64,000 nucleotides of DNA from Bin5 sp965242905. Lineage in GTDB: Bacteria > Chloroflexota > Anaerolineae > Caldilineales > Caldilineaceae. Both the position numbers and the translations under genes were made by a program. The stretch covers positions 806,001 to 870,000 of the forward strand of contig CBDETM010000002.1 in the NCBI GenBank assembly GCA_965242905.1, written 5' to 3'. The notes beneath the pieces are model-generated. The model ran no database searches and was not told where the DNA came from. It saw only the letters and a list, made by a program, of their open reading frames with translations. Positions 43,973 through 54,855 of this stretch are shown in pieces (the first letter of the stretch is position 1; each line of letters opens with the position of its first letter).

Positions 43973-45001
43973 CTACTCATTTCCCCACGGGAACGAAGGA
44001 ATACGCAGGTCGCGGTCGGCGGCGGGCAGGTCGATGCGCGCGCCCTGGCGTGCGTGGGAGAGGTGGACTGCGAAACCGATTTCGGTGGCGCGGCGGGCCT
44101 CTTCGACGTCGCAGGCGGTTTTGCCGCGGCTGGCGACGGCGTCGACGAGGTCGCGGACGATGGCCGTGCCGGAGGGGAAGTCGCCTTCGGGGTGGGGGAT
44201 GGCCAGGGGTTGGGGCGGCGCGCCGGGATCCTGCCAGCGCCAGGCGTGGAGGCCGTCGTCCATGATGGTGAGGCGGCCCTGATCGCCAATGACATCGAAG
44301 GCGGGGCGCTGGCTGCCGCCGGGTGTGAAGTAGAGGTGGACGCCTCCTTGCAGGCCGACGATGCAGCGGCCCGTCGGATCGAGGCGGCGGCGCGAGTCGG
44401 GCGGCTCGGTAGAGGTATCTTCGACGAAGCCGCTCACCCATTGGGGTTCGAGATCGCCGGCGAGGTGGAGGGCGACGTCGTACCAGTGGCAGCCGTGGTT
44501 GATGAGGTTGGGGATGCCGTAGATGATCATGGACTGGAGCTGGCCGACGATACCGTCGCGCAGGAGCTCGGCGAGGCGGCGGTATGAGACGAGCCAGCGG
44601 CGGTCGAGGCCGAAGGCCAGGGGGACGGAGGCGGTGCGGCAGGCGTTGAGGAGACGGTCGGCTTCGGAGAGGCTGGTGGCGAGGGGTTTGTCGCTGAGGA
44701 TGCCGCGGACGCCGGCGGCGACGGCCTGCTGGACCTGGTCGGCGTGCATCTTCTGGCTGGTGGCGAGGCAGAGGATGTCGGGTTGTTGCTGCTGCAGCAT
44801 GCTTTCGAAGTGGTCGTAGGCGGCAACGTGGTCTCCCCAGCAGTCGGTGAAGGCCTGACGGGTATCGGCGCCGAGGTCGAAGACGGCGACGATTTCGGTA
44901 TCGGGCACGGCGTCGAATGCGGTGGCGAAGTTGTGATTGGCCGGTTTTCTGTCGAGCATGCGATGGCAGCCGGCGATGGCAACGCGCCAAGTCTGGGACA
45001 T
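43973..45001 (-). CDS. Gfo/Idh/MocA-family oxidoreductase (6)
   Basis: 342 residues, GCACAGGAGATTCCACC before ATG. WRVAIAGCHRMLDRKPANHN starts the Rossmann fold; LSDKPLATSLSEAD has the DKP Lys; NHGCHWYDVALHLAGD has the active-site His and Asp. Convergent with the lyase-aminotransferase pair, so not in their operon. Substrate unknown. Confidence 0.88.
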   Translation of the reverse strand: MSQTWRVAIAGCHRMLDRKPANHNFATAFDAVPDTEIVAVFDLGADTRQAFTDCWGDHVAAYDHFESMLQQQQPDILCLATSQKMHADQVQQAVAAGVRGILSDKPLATSLSEADRLLNACRTASVPLAFGLDRRWLVSYRRLAELLRDGIVGQLQSMIIYGIPNLINHGCHWYDVALHLAGDLEPQWVSGFVEDTSTEPPDSRRRLDPTGRCIVGLQGGVHLYFTPGGSQRPAFDVIGDQGRLTIMDDGLHAWRWQDPGAPPQPLAIPHPEGDFPSGTAIVRDLVDAVASRGKTACDVEEARRATEIGFAVHLSHARQGARIDLPAADRDLRIPSFPWGNE

Positions 45002-45021
45002 GGTGGAATCTCCTGTGCTTG

Positions 45022-45080
45022 AACTGCAGTGGTCAGTGGTCAGTAGTCAGTAGTCGGTGGTCGGTGGTCAGTGGTCAGTT
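45022..45080 (+). repeat. TAGTCAGT-type tract, copy 7
   Basis: CTGCAGTGGTCAGTGGTCAG and continuation, just before the Gfo/Idh/MocA start. Confidence 0.8.
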
Positions 45081-45082
45081 AG

Positions 45083-45120
45083 AGTGGATAGTGGGGATGG
45101 GCCCGCTATCCACTTTTTTT
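45083..45120 (+). terminator. terminator-like inverted repeat on the unused strand
   Basis: AGTGGATAG (45083-45091) pairs with CTATCCACT (45106-45114), then seven T. It points right, yet both flanking genes run left, so it does not end an obvious transcript. Confidence 0.5.
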
Positions 45121-45173
45121 GTAGGCGCGGGTTTTGGGGCGGTGGGGGAGGTTGTTCTTTGGTTGGGGGACGA

Positions 45174-45203
45174 GGGCAGGCACAAGGCCTGCCCCTACGG
45201 GGG
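45174..45203 (+). repeat. GGGCACCC-type palindrome, variant copy
   Basis: GGGCAGGC-ACAA-GGCCTGCCC then CTACGGGGG: both arms have changed together, keeping the pairing. Confidence 0.75.
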
Positions 45204-45371
45204 CGTTTGAGGGGGAAGGGGAAGTCGGCGCGGGTGGGGGGCGGAGGCAGGGGCAGGGCCCGCATCTGCGGGGATTTGGTGGGGCTGGCGGGGGGTGGGT
45301 TGGCGGAGTTCTTTCGGTTGGGCACGTGTCCAATATAGGCACCAAGTCCGGCGAGGCATGTTGTAGGACAG

Positions 45372-45430
45372 GGGGCGTTGCGGGGGCGGAGCCCCCGCAC
45401 AAGGGAGGGCCGAATAGGCCCGACCGCACA
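45372..45430 (+). repeat. double-hairpin element, copy 3
   Basis: Same core; one arm change (CCGAATAGGCCC) and the final segment is shortened. Confidence 0.85.
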
Positions 45431-45471
45431 ACTGCAGTAGTCAGTAGTTAGTGGTCAGTGGTCAGTGATAG
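45431..45471 (+). repeat. TAGTCAGT-type tract, copy 8
   Basis: CTGCAGTAGTCAGTAGTTAG and continuation, directly after double-hairpin copy 3. Confidence 0.8.
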
Positions 45472-45541
45472 TAGCGATTGATTGGTGATTGGGTTGGGGA
45501 GGGGGACGCCTTTCGCCATTGTGAGTCATGGTTGATGGGTT

Positions 45542-47566
<2,025 letters not shown>

Positions 47567-47570
47567 GCTG

Positions 47571-50411
47571 TTACTCCCTCTGTCCCATGCGCAGTACCTG
47601 GAAGAGATCGCGACGCGTGCTCCAATAGAGGATTACGGTCTGGGAACCCAATAGGGCTGTGCCGAATACGAGCGCGAGGATGCCGATCTGGCCCCAGGCG
47701 ATATGGCGCACGAAGGGGGGCAGGGCAAAGATGGGATCGCCGCTTACGCGGAAGAAGGGTACGAAGAGCCAGGCGGTGGCGACGCCGATGGCCACGCCCC
47801 AAAGGACGCCGAATAGGATTACGCCCAGGTATTCGACGCCGACCATGGCGAGGACGAGCCTGGTTTTGAGGCCGACGGCGCGCATGACGCTGATCTGCTG
47901 CAGGCGTCCCTGGAGGGAGGCATAGGTGTAGACGAGGAGTCCGAGGCTGGCAAGCAGGGTAGAAGCGAGGAAGCCGACGGACAGAATGCCGTAGAGACCG
48001 ATGCGCTCGACTCTTTCTTCGTCGAGCGTGAGGAGGGCGCGGGCGTCGCGGATGCGGATAGGCCAGATGCCGAGTTCGATGAGGCTGTCGACGATTGTCT
48101 GGGGGACGGCTTCATCGCTGGTCTGCATCCAGATCTGGTGCAGGCTTTCGTCCCCGACCTGATCGAAGACGTAGTCCAAGTTACCGACAAAGACTTCGGT
48201 ATCCTCGGGGTAGGCGGTGGGAAAGTAGTCGTAAGCGCCGACGATGAGGAATTCGTGTTCGAAGGAGCCGTAGTTGATCGACATTGTCAGCTTGGTGGTC
48301 TGGCCTTCGAGGAGACGGCTGCGGCGCAGGAAGTTGCGGGAAACGAGGATCCCGTTGGGATACATGCCGAGCCGATTCATCATTTCGCCCAGGGGCGCGT
48401 AGTTGAAGTCGGAACGGTGAAAGGCGATGCGGGGAAAGTCGAAACGGTCGATGCCGAGAAAGACGGCGTCGATCTGGCGGGACACGCTTGTGTTGGCTTT
48501 GAAGACGGCGACGCGGGTAGCGTCTTCGACACCTGGGATCCCCTTGTAGTCGTCAACGGGCAACAACCAAGCGCTGACGACTTCCGGGTCGGGCTCCTCG
48601 TCGGGTAAGGCAGGGCCGCCCATGGCGGGAGGGGGGATGCCCTGCTGGAAGCGGAAGTCGGCACCGACCTGGTAGTGGATGCGGTCGGCCAGCCACTGGT
48701 CGAGGCTGAGGGCCATCGAAGCGTAGAAGGCGCCGAGGCTGAGACAGACCATGGTTAGGAAGAGGCTGCCGGAGTAGTGCCTGCCCTGGCGGTGCAGCTG
48801 GGTGAGGCCCATGTAGGCGACGAAAGAGCGGAGGCGGTTTCCGAGGCGATCGGCAGGCCCCATGAGCAGGGGAAAGAGATGGGTGAGGACGAGTGCTGAG
48901 GTAAAGACGAAGAGAGATGGTGTCAGTAGCAGGAGCGGGTCGCGGAAGGGATCGCCGCTGGGCTCCCAGCCGATGATGCCGAGTGTGCCGCGCTGGCTGA
49001 GCTGGCGGTAGGCATACCAGGAAAGGACGATGAGTGCGCCGTCGCCGATGAGCAGCAGGGTGGTAATGGCGGCGTGCGGGCGGGAGCGGGCGCGCAGGTG
49101 CTGGACGATACCGCCGCGGGCGGCGCGCAGGGCAGGGATGCCGCGCGCGAGGAGGAGCAGCAACACGGCTATGCCGATGAGCCGCCAGTCCACTTCAAAG
49201 ATGGTGGCGGGGATCCCGGCGCGGGGGGTGAAGGAGAGGAAACCGGAGGCCAATCCCATGGCGCGGGCCATGATATAGCCGGCGCCGAGCCCGAGTGGGA
49301 TGCCGACAATGAGAAGGAGAAAAGATTCGAGAAGGATGAGGAGTGCGACGAAGCGGCGTCCGGCGCCGCGCGAGGCGAGGATGGCAACCTCTTCCTGTTG
49401 GAACTGGGCGGTGACGTGGGAGAGAATCCAGAGAAAGAAGAGGAGGAGACCGAGGGCGGGCAGGCTGAAGCCGACGAGGAGTGCGGACAGGCTGGCCCTT
49501 CGCTGCAGATAGCGATTCAGTGGCAACTCAGGCGAGACATCCATTTTGGTGCCGGTGAAGCGCAGATCGGCCCGGCCTGGCACGGTTCGGAGTCCATTGG
49601 CGACGGAATCGGCCTGGTGGAGTTTCAATGATTCTTCGTCAGGGTTGAGGTACCAGACGGCGATGCCGGTGCGGCGACTGACGGCGGGCTCGACGGAACG
49701 GCGATAGGTGTTATCGGTGACGAGCAGGAGTTTGCGCCAGGAGATGGTGGTAGCGGACCAGTAGAAGTCGGAGAGTTCAGCCGGCTTCCAGACTCCGGCA
49801 ACGGTGATGGGTATCTCGTTTCCGCTGGCTCCTTCGACCATATGGTAGGTCTCACCGACCTGGAAGCCCAGCTCGGTAGCCTTTTCTTCAAACATCCAGA
49901 CGTTCACGGTGCCGTCGGCGGTTTCGGTGCCGAAGGGAAGGCCCTCGACGATGTCGATGCGGTCGCGGATATCGGTGACGACGGCGAACTGGATATTCTC
50001 GACGATGATGTTTTCTTTGAGTTCGGAGTAGGATGTGTCGTCTTCCAGAGGCTGGACGGTCATACCGGGGCTGGCGACGTAGGTGAGCGTTTCGGCGACG
50101 CTAAGACCGGTCTCTCTTTCGACGATGCGGCGAAATTCGTGTTCGAGGCGGAGGGCGCTATCGAGGGGCAGGGCGGCGGATTTGGGGACGATAAAGTAGA
50201 AACGCATGGTGAGGGGGGGACGGTGGAAGGTGGAGCCGATGTGGGCGAGCTCGTCCTGGAGCAGCAGGTAGCTGACGCCCTGTGAGAAGACGGGGATACT
50301 GGCAACCATGCCGATTGCCAGGACGATACTGAGGAGGGACAGCAGGGTCAGGCTGGGTCTGCTAAACAGGCGGCGGAGCGCCAGCCCGAGAAAGGGGAGA
50401 CGGTTGGGCAT
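47571..50411 (-). CDS. FtsX/MacB-like ABC permease, long
   Basis: 946 residues, about twice the size of a single FtsX unit, with two FtsX-type membrane blocks: an N-terminal helix (LLSLLSIVLAIGMVASIPVF) and a large extracellular part to about 320, then helices SLPALGLLLFFLWILSHVT, LLILLESFLLLIVGIPLGLG; a second extracellular part follows about residue 580, and the final helix set ends TAWLFVPFF and LALVFGTALLGSQ. Its start immediately abuts the adaptor's stop (TAAATG). Probably handles hydrophobic or peptide substrates at the envelope. Confidence 0.85.
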   Translation of the reverse strand: MPNRLPFLGLALRRLFSRPSLTLLSLLSIVLAIGMVASIPVFSQGVSYLLLQDELAHIGSTFHRPPLTMRFYFIVPKSAALPLDSALRLEHEFRRIVERETGLSVAETLTYVASPGMTVQPLEDDTSYSELKENIIVENIQFAVVTDIRDRIDIVEGLPFGTETADGTVNVWMFEEKATELGFQVGETYHMVEGASGNEIPITVAGVWKPAELSDFYWSATTISWRKLLLVTDNTYRRSVEPAVSRRTGIAVWYLNPDEESLKLHQADSVANGLRTVPGRADLRFTGTKMDVSPELPLNRYLQRRASLSALLVGFSLPALGLLLFFLWILSHVTAQFQQEEVAILASRGAGRRFVALLILLESFLLLIVGIPLGLGAGYIMARAMGLASGFLSFTPRAGIPATIFEVDWRLIGIAVLLLLLARGIPALRAARGGIVQHLRARSRPHAAITTLLLIGDGALIVLSWYAYRQLSQRGTLGIIGWEPSGDPFRDPLLLLTPSLFVFTSALVLTHLFPLLMGPADRLGNRLRSFVAYMGLTQLHRQGRHYSGSLFLTMVCLSLGAFYASMALSLDQWLADRIHYQVGADFRFQQGIPPPAMGGPALPDEEPDPEVVSAWLLPVDDYKGIPGVEDATRVAVFKANTSVSRQIDAVFLGIDRFDFPRIAFHRSDFNYAPLGEMMNRLGMYPNGILVSRNFLRRSRLLEGQTTKLTMSINYGSFEHEFLIVGAYDYFPTAYPEDTEVFVGNLDYVFDQVGDESLHQIWMQTSDEAVPQTIVDSLIELGIWPIRIRDARALLTLDEERVERIGLYGILSVGFLASTLLASLGLLVYTYASLQGRLQQISVMRAVGLKTRLVLAMVGVEYLGVILFGVLWGVAIGVATAWLFVPFFRVSGDPIFALPPFVRHIAWGQIGILALVFGTALLGSQTVILYWSTRRDLFQVLRMGQRE

Positions 50412-51626
50412 TTATCGACCTAAGATGACATCGCCCTCTTCGAGACCTTCCAGCACTTCGACCATACCCTGGCTTTCGAGGCCGGTACGGATGTCGATGC
50501 GGCGCTGGCGGTCGCCATCCTGGACAACGACAAAGGTGCGTCCACCGAAGCGGCGCACGGCGGCGTCGGGCAGCAGGAGCGTGTCGTCGCGCACGGCGGC
50601 GACGACCTGGATGTTGATGAATTCTCCGGCGACGAGCGGGGGCGTTTCGCCTTCAACGGTGAGGTGGATGGAGCCGGGGAAACCGGGGATGAAACGGTCG
50701 CCGGAGGATATGGTGGGCAGTTGTGCGACGTGCACGGGAAAGGGCTGGTCCTGTGCCCAGCGATGAATGGCGGTGACCTCTTTGCCGATGACGAGGTCGG
50801 CGGCGCGCGCGGCCTGGCTGGAGACGATCAGTTCCACGGGTTCGGGTTCGACGATGACGATGAAGGGGGAGAAGGCGGGCACGTCGGCGCGACGCTGGGG
50901 CGGTTCGAGGGGGCCGCGCATGCTGTTGAGGCCGATACCGACGGCGACGACCTGGCCGGTGAAGGGTGCGCGGATGCGGCGTTCTTCGACCTGGCGTTCG
51001 AGGGCGGCGACGGCCAATTTGGCGCGGGCTACGGCCTGTTCCAGGGATGGGTCTACACGGCTTTCGATTTCGCGCAGGTTGACTTGCGCGATTTGCAGGG
51101 CTACTTCCTGGAGGGCGATCTCGGTGGTGTCGCCGGCCTCGTGGGCCTGTTGCATGAGCAGCTCGGCGCGTCGGGCCTCCAGTTGGGCTCTTTCGAGATC
51201 GAAGGTGAGCTCGTTTTCGTAGACCCAGAGGACGCTTTCGGCGCGGGAGAGGTCGAGGCGGGCCTGCTCCAGCTGTTCGAGCAGGTCGGGCATGATGAGC
51301 TCGGCGAGGATCTGGCCCTCTTCGGCTGGTTCGCCCTCGTTTACGAGGACGGAGCCGAGTTTGCCGTCGACAGCGAAGGCAAGCGGTTCCCAGCGTAGCG
51401 GGGCGACTTCGGCGATGATTTGGAAGCGGTCTTCGATGGTGCCGCGGGTTACGGTATATCTCTTCTGCTCCGAGGGGACCGGTGTGGGCCAGGGTGTGGG
51501 CGTGGGGACGGCGCGTACGGGGGTGAGGCAGCCGGCGAGCGCGGACGCAAGCAATGGCAGTAGGAGGAGCAGGCTGTACGAAGTGCGGAAGCGAGCGCAG
51601 GGACTCATTGAGTGTGAGGCAGACAT
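50412..51626 (-). CDS. periplasmic adaptor (MacA/HlyD-like) lipoprotein
   Basis: About 404 residues; start taken at 51626 (an ATG at 51608 is equally possible; the longer frame has no signal sense). Signal: TSYSLLLLLPLLASALAGC, Cys at the lipobox. Mature part: biotinyl-like half (LGSVLVNEGEPAEEGQILAE), an alpha-hairpin of about 100 residues (LEQARLDLSRAESVLWVYEN), then barrel (RIRAPFTGQVVAVGIG; PFIVIVEPEPVELIVSSQ) and membrane-proximal part (DTLLLPDAAVRRFGGRTFVV). First gene of the export operon. Confidence 0.88.
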   Translation of the reverse strand: MSASHSMSPCARFRTSYSLLLLLPLLASALAGCLTPVRAVPTPTPWPTPVPSEQKRYTVTRGTIEDRFQIIAEVAPLRWEPLAFAVDGKLGSVLVNEGEPAEEGQILAELIMPDLLEQLEQARLDLSRAESVLWVYENELTFDLERAQLEARRAELLMQQAHEAGDTTEIALQEVALQIAQVNLREIESRVDPSLEQAVARAKLAVAALERQVEERRIRAPFTGQVVAVGIGLNSMRGPLEPPQRRADVPAFSPFIVIVEPEPVELIVSSQAARAADLVIGKEVTAIHRWAQDQPFPVHVAQLPTISSGDRFIPGFPGSIHLTVEGETPPLVAGEFINIQVVAAVRDDTLLLPDAAVRRFGGRTFVVVQDGDRQRRIDIRTGLESQGMVEVLEGLEEGDVILGR

Positions 51627-51785
51627 CACTGGTTTCTGGGTAGAGTAACGTGACGAGTTGAAAGTGGAGCGCGCCGGGCGGGTGGGAACAGGTGAGCGCG
51701 ATCCACGTTCTGCGAACGATACGTGCACAGGCTTGTGTGCAGTCCGAGACTAGGCTAAACGCAAACTCTGTAGTTGTCAACTCAA

Positions 51786-52172
51786 CTTCAGTGGTGGGTG
51801 CATCCCAGATTTGTGGTGGGAACAGTCTGGCGGGGAATCGGCGCCAGAGGTGGATGGAGTTGTTTACCGTCTTTGGGCGAGACGCAGTGCAGGCGCCAGG
51901 TCTGGCCGTACGGTGGAGTCCGTCAGTTGGGGAGGGTGCGAGGGCAGGCACAAAGGCGAGGAGAGAGTGGAGAGGAGTGAGGAGAGAGTGACGCGGGTTT
52001 GTCTGAGCAAGATTGGCTCGGGGACTGGCGGGACGTGGTCTGGCTGGACACCTTCGATTAGGCACCTGTTACCAATATCGACACCCGGTCGATGAGGCAT
52101 GTTGTTGGGGGGGGCGTTGCGGGGGCGGAGCCCCCGCACAAGGGAGGGCCGACTAGGCCCGACCGCCCAGAA
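51786..52172 (+). repeat. long intergenic repeat with double-hairpin end, second copy
   Basis: GGTGGGTGCATCCCAGATTT, GGTGGGAACAGTCTGG, CACCTTCGATTAGGCACCTG and the double-hairpin element in the same order as 30965-31300. Confidence 0.75.
52111..52170 (+). repeat. double-hairpin element, copy 4
   Basis: GGGGCGTTGCGGGGGCGGAG and CCGACTAGGCCCGACCGCCC. Confidence 0.85.
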
Positions 52173-52210
52173 CTGCGGTGGTTAGTGGTCAATGGTTAGT
52201 GGTTAGCAAT
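52171..52210 (+). repeat. TAGTCAGT-type tract, copy 9
   Basis: CTGCGGTGGTTAGTGGTCAA and continuation, directly after double-hairpin copy 4. Confidence 0.7.
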
Positions 52211-52498
52211 TGCAGCTTGCTGGCCAGGCCTGCCGCCGTTCACTAACCATTGATCACTGACAGCTGGTGTTTGGGTGGGCCTGTGACGGTCGCAGGCGTG
52301 CGGCGAATGCCGCCGGCGCTTGCGAGCGTGCTGGGGCGGGAAGTACGGAGGCGCAGGGCGCGGCTGGCATCGCGGCGTGTGGTGGGTGCGCTGTGCGTCG
52401 GGCGACGGAGCGGCGGGATTTGGCGTCAACGCGGCCGGGCTGCGCGTCGGTATCGAGACCTGCTGGAGTCGCGTTGAGCGGGTGGGGCTGGGCTGACG
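52211..52498. other. 288-bp gap, GC-rich, nothing recognised
   Basis: Long frames here have skewed Arg/Gly/Ala content typical of GC-rich noncoding DNA. The part from 52262 on resembles loosely the region at 54310-54480. Confidence 0.45.
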
Positions 52499-52789
52499 TT
52501 ACTCCTGGTCCGGGGCCGGATGGGCGGGCGGCACCGGTTGGGCGGTGTGACCTCTCATTTGCGCCTGCATGAATGCCATGTTGCGGGCGGCATCGGCGAG
52601 ATGCTGTTCGATGCGGTCCATGCGTTGGTTGGACTGTTCGTTGGCGCGGGTGAGCAGTTCGGCGAGGCGGGCGAGTGTCTGGTTTGTGGCCTTCAGGTGT
52701 TGTGCTGCGTCTTCGTGGGCGCGGGTGAGTTTATCGAGGGTTTGTTCGATGTGATCGAGGCGGTTTGTGTTATGCTGCTGGTTGCTCAT
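52499..52789 (-). CDS. short coiled-coil protein, paralogue of the repeat protein
   Basis: 96 residues from the ATG at 52789 (AGGAGAACCCCCC site). A heptad-rich helix (TNRLDHIEQTLDKLTRAHED to AELLTRANEQSNQRMDRIEQ) leads into a tail HLADAARNMAFMQAQMRG then a Pro-rich end (QPVPPAHPAPDQE) that is identical to the tail of the protein at 53168. The two genes also share about 110 bp of near-identical DNA at their 3' ends and similar upstream sequence. Function unknown; no known family recognised. Confidence 0.75.
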   Translation of the reverse strand: MSNQQHNTNRLDHIEQTLDKLTRAHEDAAQHLKATNQTLARLAELLTRANEQSNQRMDRIEQHLADAARNMAFMQAQMRGHTAQPVPPAHPAPDQE

Positions 52790-52975
52790 GGGGGGTTCTC
52801 CTCGTGAGTCGGGCCCGGGGCGTTGCTGGCGCTGCCGGGCTTTTTGATTGGAAACTGCGTTTGAAGTGTACAACAGGGTGGTTGAAAAGTGAACGGCGGC
52901 GCGGACCGGTTTGGGGTAGGTTGGCGAAACTCCCGGCGTGGCGGACAGGGCTTGATGGGATTAAAGTGATTTACA

Positions 52976-53024
52976 GGGATTAACTGCGCTGGCCTAGCCT
53001 GCTTAGCTGGCCGCAGTTAATCCC
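52976..53024. repeat. large inverted repeat
   Basis: Arms GGGATTAACTGCG (52976-52988) and CGCAGTTAATCCC (53012-53024), 13 bp perfect, with a 23-base loop. It may act as a bidirectional terminator or be a small mobile repeat; no T run follows. Confidence 0.75.
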
Positions 53025-53115
53025 CGTAATCGCCGTTGAAATCCCCTGAATCCCTGTGGGGTGTGCCGCGCGTCGAACGCGACGCCAGGATCACGGCGCG
53101 GCGTCAAGCTGGACA

Positions 53116-53164
53116 GCCGGGCCGGGCCGGGCTCTGCTATGCCGGGCTGGGCTGGGCTGGGCTG
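53116..53164. repeat. simple pentanucleotide tract
   Basis: GCCGG and GGGCT units repeated, interrupted by TCTGCTAT, adjacent to the 3' end of the repeat-protein gene. Confidence 0.7.
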
Positions 53165-53167
53165 AGG

Positions 53168-54181
53168 TTACTCCTGGTCCGGGGCCGGATGGGCGGGCGG
53201 CACGGGTTGGGCGGTGTGACCTCTCATTTGCGCCTGCATGAATGCCATGTTGCGGGCGGCATCGGCGAGATGTTGTTTGATTTCTGTCATGCGTTCGGCG
53301 CCGGCGGCGATCAGTTGTTCGGCGCGGTCCATGCGTTCAGCGTTGTTGCCGGTCATTTCCAGCGTTTCGGCGAGCGTCTTCCCGCAATTGGAGATTAACT
53401 GTTCGGCGCGGTCCATGCGTTCGGTATTGCCGAAGATCAGTTGTTCGGCGCGGTCCATGCGTTCAGCGTTGTTGCCGGTCATTTCCAGCGTTTCGGCGAG
53501 CGTCTTCCCGCAATTGGAGATTAACTGCTCGGCGCGGTCCATGCGTTCGGTATTGCCGAAGATCAGTTGTTCGGCGCGGTCCATGCGTTCAGCGTTGTTG
53601 CCGGTCATTTCCAGCGTTTCGGCGAGCGTCTTCCCGCAATTGGAGATTAACTGTTCGGCGCGGTCCATGCGTTCAGCGTTGTCGCCGGTCATTTCCAGCG
53701 TTTCGGCGAGCGTCTTCCCGCAATTGGAGATTAACTGTTCGGCGCGGTCAAGACGTTCAGCGTTGTTGCCGGTCATTTCCAGCGTTTGGGCGAGCGTCTT
53801 CCCGCAATTGGAGATTAACTGTTCGGCGCGGTCCATGCGCTCGGCGCCGGCGGCGATCAGCTGTTCGGCGCGGTCCATGCGTTCTGTATTGCCGAAGATC
53901 AGCTGTTCGGCGCGGTCAAGACGTTCAGCGTTGTTGCCGGTCATTTCCAGCGTTTGGGCGAGCGTCTTCCCGCAATTGGAGATTAACCGTTCGGCGCGGT
54001 CCATGCGCTCGGCGTTGCCGGCAACCAGTTTGCCTGTTTCGGCGATTACCTGGCCGGTTTTTCCGATCGCTTGCAATGTAGAGCGGGCGAACTGTTCGGT
54101 TTGATTCTGCCTTTTGGCGGTCTCGGCGAGAAGTTTCTCTACTTGATCCAGGCGGTCTGTGTTATGCTGGGGGGCGCTCAT
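53168..54181 (-). CDS. repeat-expanded coiled-coil protein
   Basis: 337 residues. After a 56-residue helical N-part come 17 units of 14 residues (57-294), each two heptads: 11 of the ERMDRAEQLI type and 6 of the GKTLAETLEMTGNN type, then a 43-residue tail identical at its end to the neighbouring 96-residue protein. Repeats are nearly identical at the DNA level (42 bp), so expansion is recent. No signal or membrane segment. A long open frame on the other strand (53238-54104) is a by-product of the repeat. Ribosome site TGAGGATCCCCC is modest. Function unknown; a filament, scaffold or phase-variable coiled coil is plausible. Confidence 0.8.
   Translation of the reverse strand: MSAPQHNTDRLDQVEKLLAETAKRQNQTEQFARSTLQAIGKTGQVIAETGKLVAGNAERMDRAERLISNCGKTLAQTLEMTGNNAERLDRAEQLIFGNTERMDRAEQLIAAGAERMDRAEQLISNCGKTLAQTLEMTGNNAERLDRAEQLISNCGKTLAETLEMTGDNAERMDRAEQLISNCGKTLAETLEMTGNNAERMDRAEQLIFGNTERMDRAEQLISNCGKTLAETLEMTGNNAERMDRAEQLIFGNTERMDRAEQLISNCGKTLAETLEMTGNNAERMDRAEQLIAAGAERMTEIKQHLADAARNMAFMQAQMRGHTAQPVPPAHPAPDQE
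53300..54013 (-). repeat. 17 tandem 42-bp coding units
   Basis: Two unit types alternate irregularly; variants differ in their last three residues (SNC, FGN, AAG). Blocks of several units are themselves repeated, e.g. FGN-then-SNC pairs. Confidence 0.9.
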
Positions 54182-54500
54182 GGGGGATCCTCTTGTGAGC
54201 CGGGCCCGGGACGTGTTGGCGTCACCGGGCGTTTTTGATTGGGAACTGCGTCTTCAGTATATGGCAGATCGACCAGAAATTGAATGTCTGTTGTGACCTA
54301 TATCGGCGACTTTCAGACAGGCTTCGGCCGAGCGGGCCGGGCGTGGTTGCGGCTGAGCTCGTCGGCGTCGGCGTGTGGTCGGGCTGCGAGGACGCGGTGG
54401 CTGTGCTGGCGCGGTGAGCGGTTGGCATCGCGTGGACGGGTCGGCGTGCCGCGCGTCGGCGTAGAGACCTGTTGGCGTCGCGGCATGTTGTTAGGAGGGG

Positions 54501-54559
54501 GGGCGTTGCGGGGGCGGAGCCCCCGCACAAGGGAGGGCCGAATAGGCCCGACCGCCCAG
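54501..54559 (+). repeat. double-hairpin element, copy 5
   Basis: GGGCGTTGCGGGGGCGGAGC, then CCGAATAGGCCCGACCGCCC (the A-variant also seen at 45372). Confidence 0.85.
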
Positions 54560-54599
54560 AAGAGCAGTGGTCAGTGGTCAGTAGTCAGTGGTCAGTGGG
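54560..54599 (+). repeat. TAGTCAGT-type tract, copy 10
   Basis: GAGCAGTGGTCAGTGGTCAG and onward, directly after double-hairpin copy 5. Confidence 0.8.
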
Positions 54600-54855
54600 A
54601 GCCGAGCGGGAGATAAGGCTGGGCAGAGCGGTTTGGAGAATCATTGCTTGCAGAGGCCCGGTTCGGTTGGCGGGGATGTGGGTCTGTGATACGGTATTGG
54701 TGATGTCCGGTGCTGCCGTGGAGGCGGGCCGGGTTGTTGCGTTTTGGGACGAGTTCGCCCGTTGCATCTTGTTGGACGCTCCGGCCCGAAAGTAGAGTGT
54801 TGAGTACAGGTCGCACGCATAACGCCAGGCAGTGGTGCCTGAGGCTGGAGCAAAG

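Larger units (their letters stand above)
45002..45541. other. 540-bp intergenic region rich in repeats
   Basis: Between two minus-strand genes. Holds two TAGTCAGT tracts, a variant GGGCAGGC palindrome, a double-hairpin element and an inverted repeat with a T run, all listed separately. No gene supported. Confidence 0.6.
52790..53167. other. 378-bp gap with a hairpin and simple repeat
   Basis: Holds the inverted repeat at 52976 and a GGGCC/GGGCT simple tract at 53116. No gene supported. Confidence 0.5.
54182..54855. other. 674-bp intergenic region
   Basis: Contains the repeat-protein promoter (similar to that of its 96-residue paralogue), a double-hairpin element, a TAGTCAGT-type tract and the MFS promoter. 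No other gene supported. Confidence 0.5.

Noticed and set aside
45022..45471. Possible insertion sequence from the dense repeats
   Set aside because: No transposase frame and no terminal repeats with matching target duplication.
53238..54104. 288-codon plus-strand frame across the coiled-coil repeat gene
   Set aside because: It exists because the 42-bp repeat is free of stops in both strands. The minus-strand frame has a tail shared with a paralogue, heptads and a start site; the other does not.
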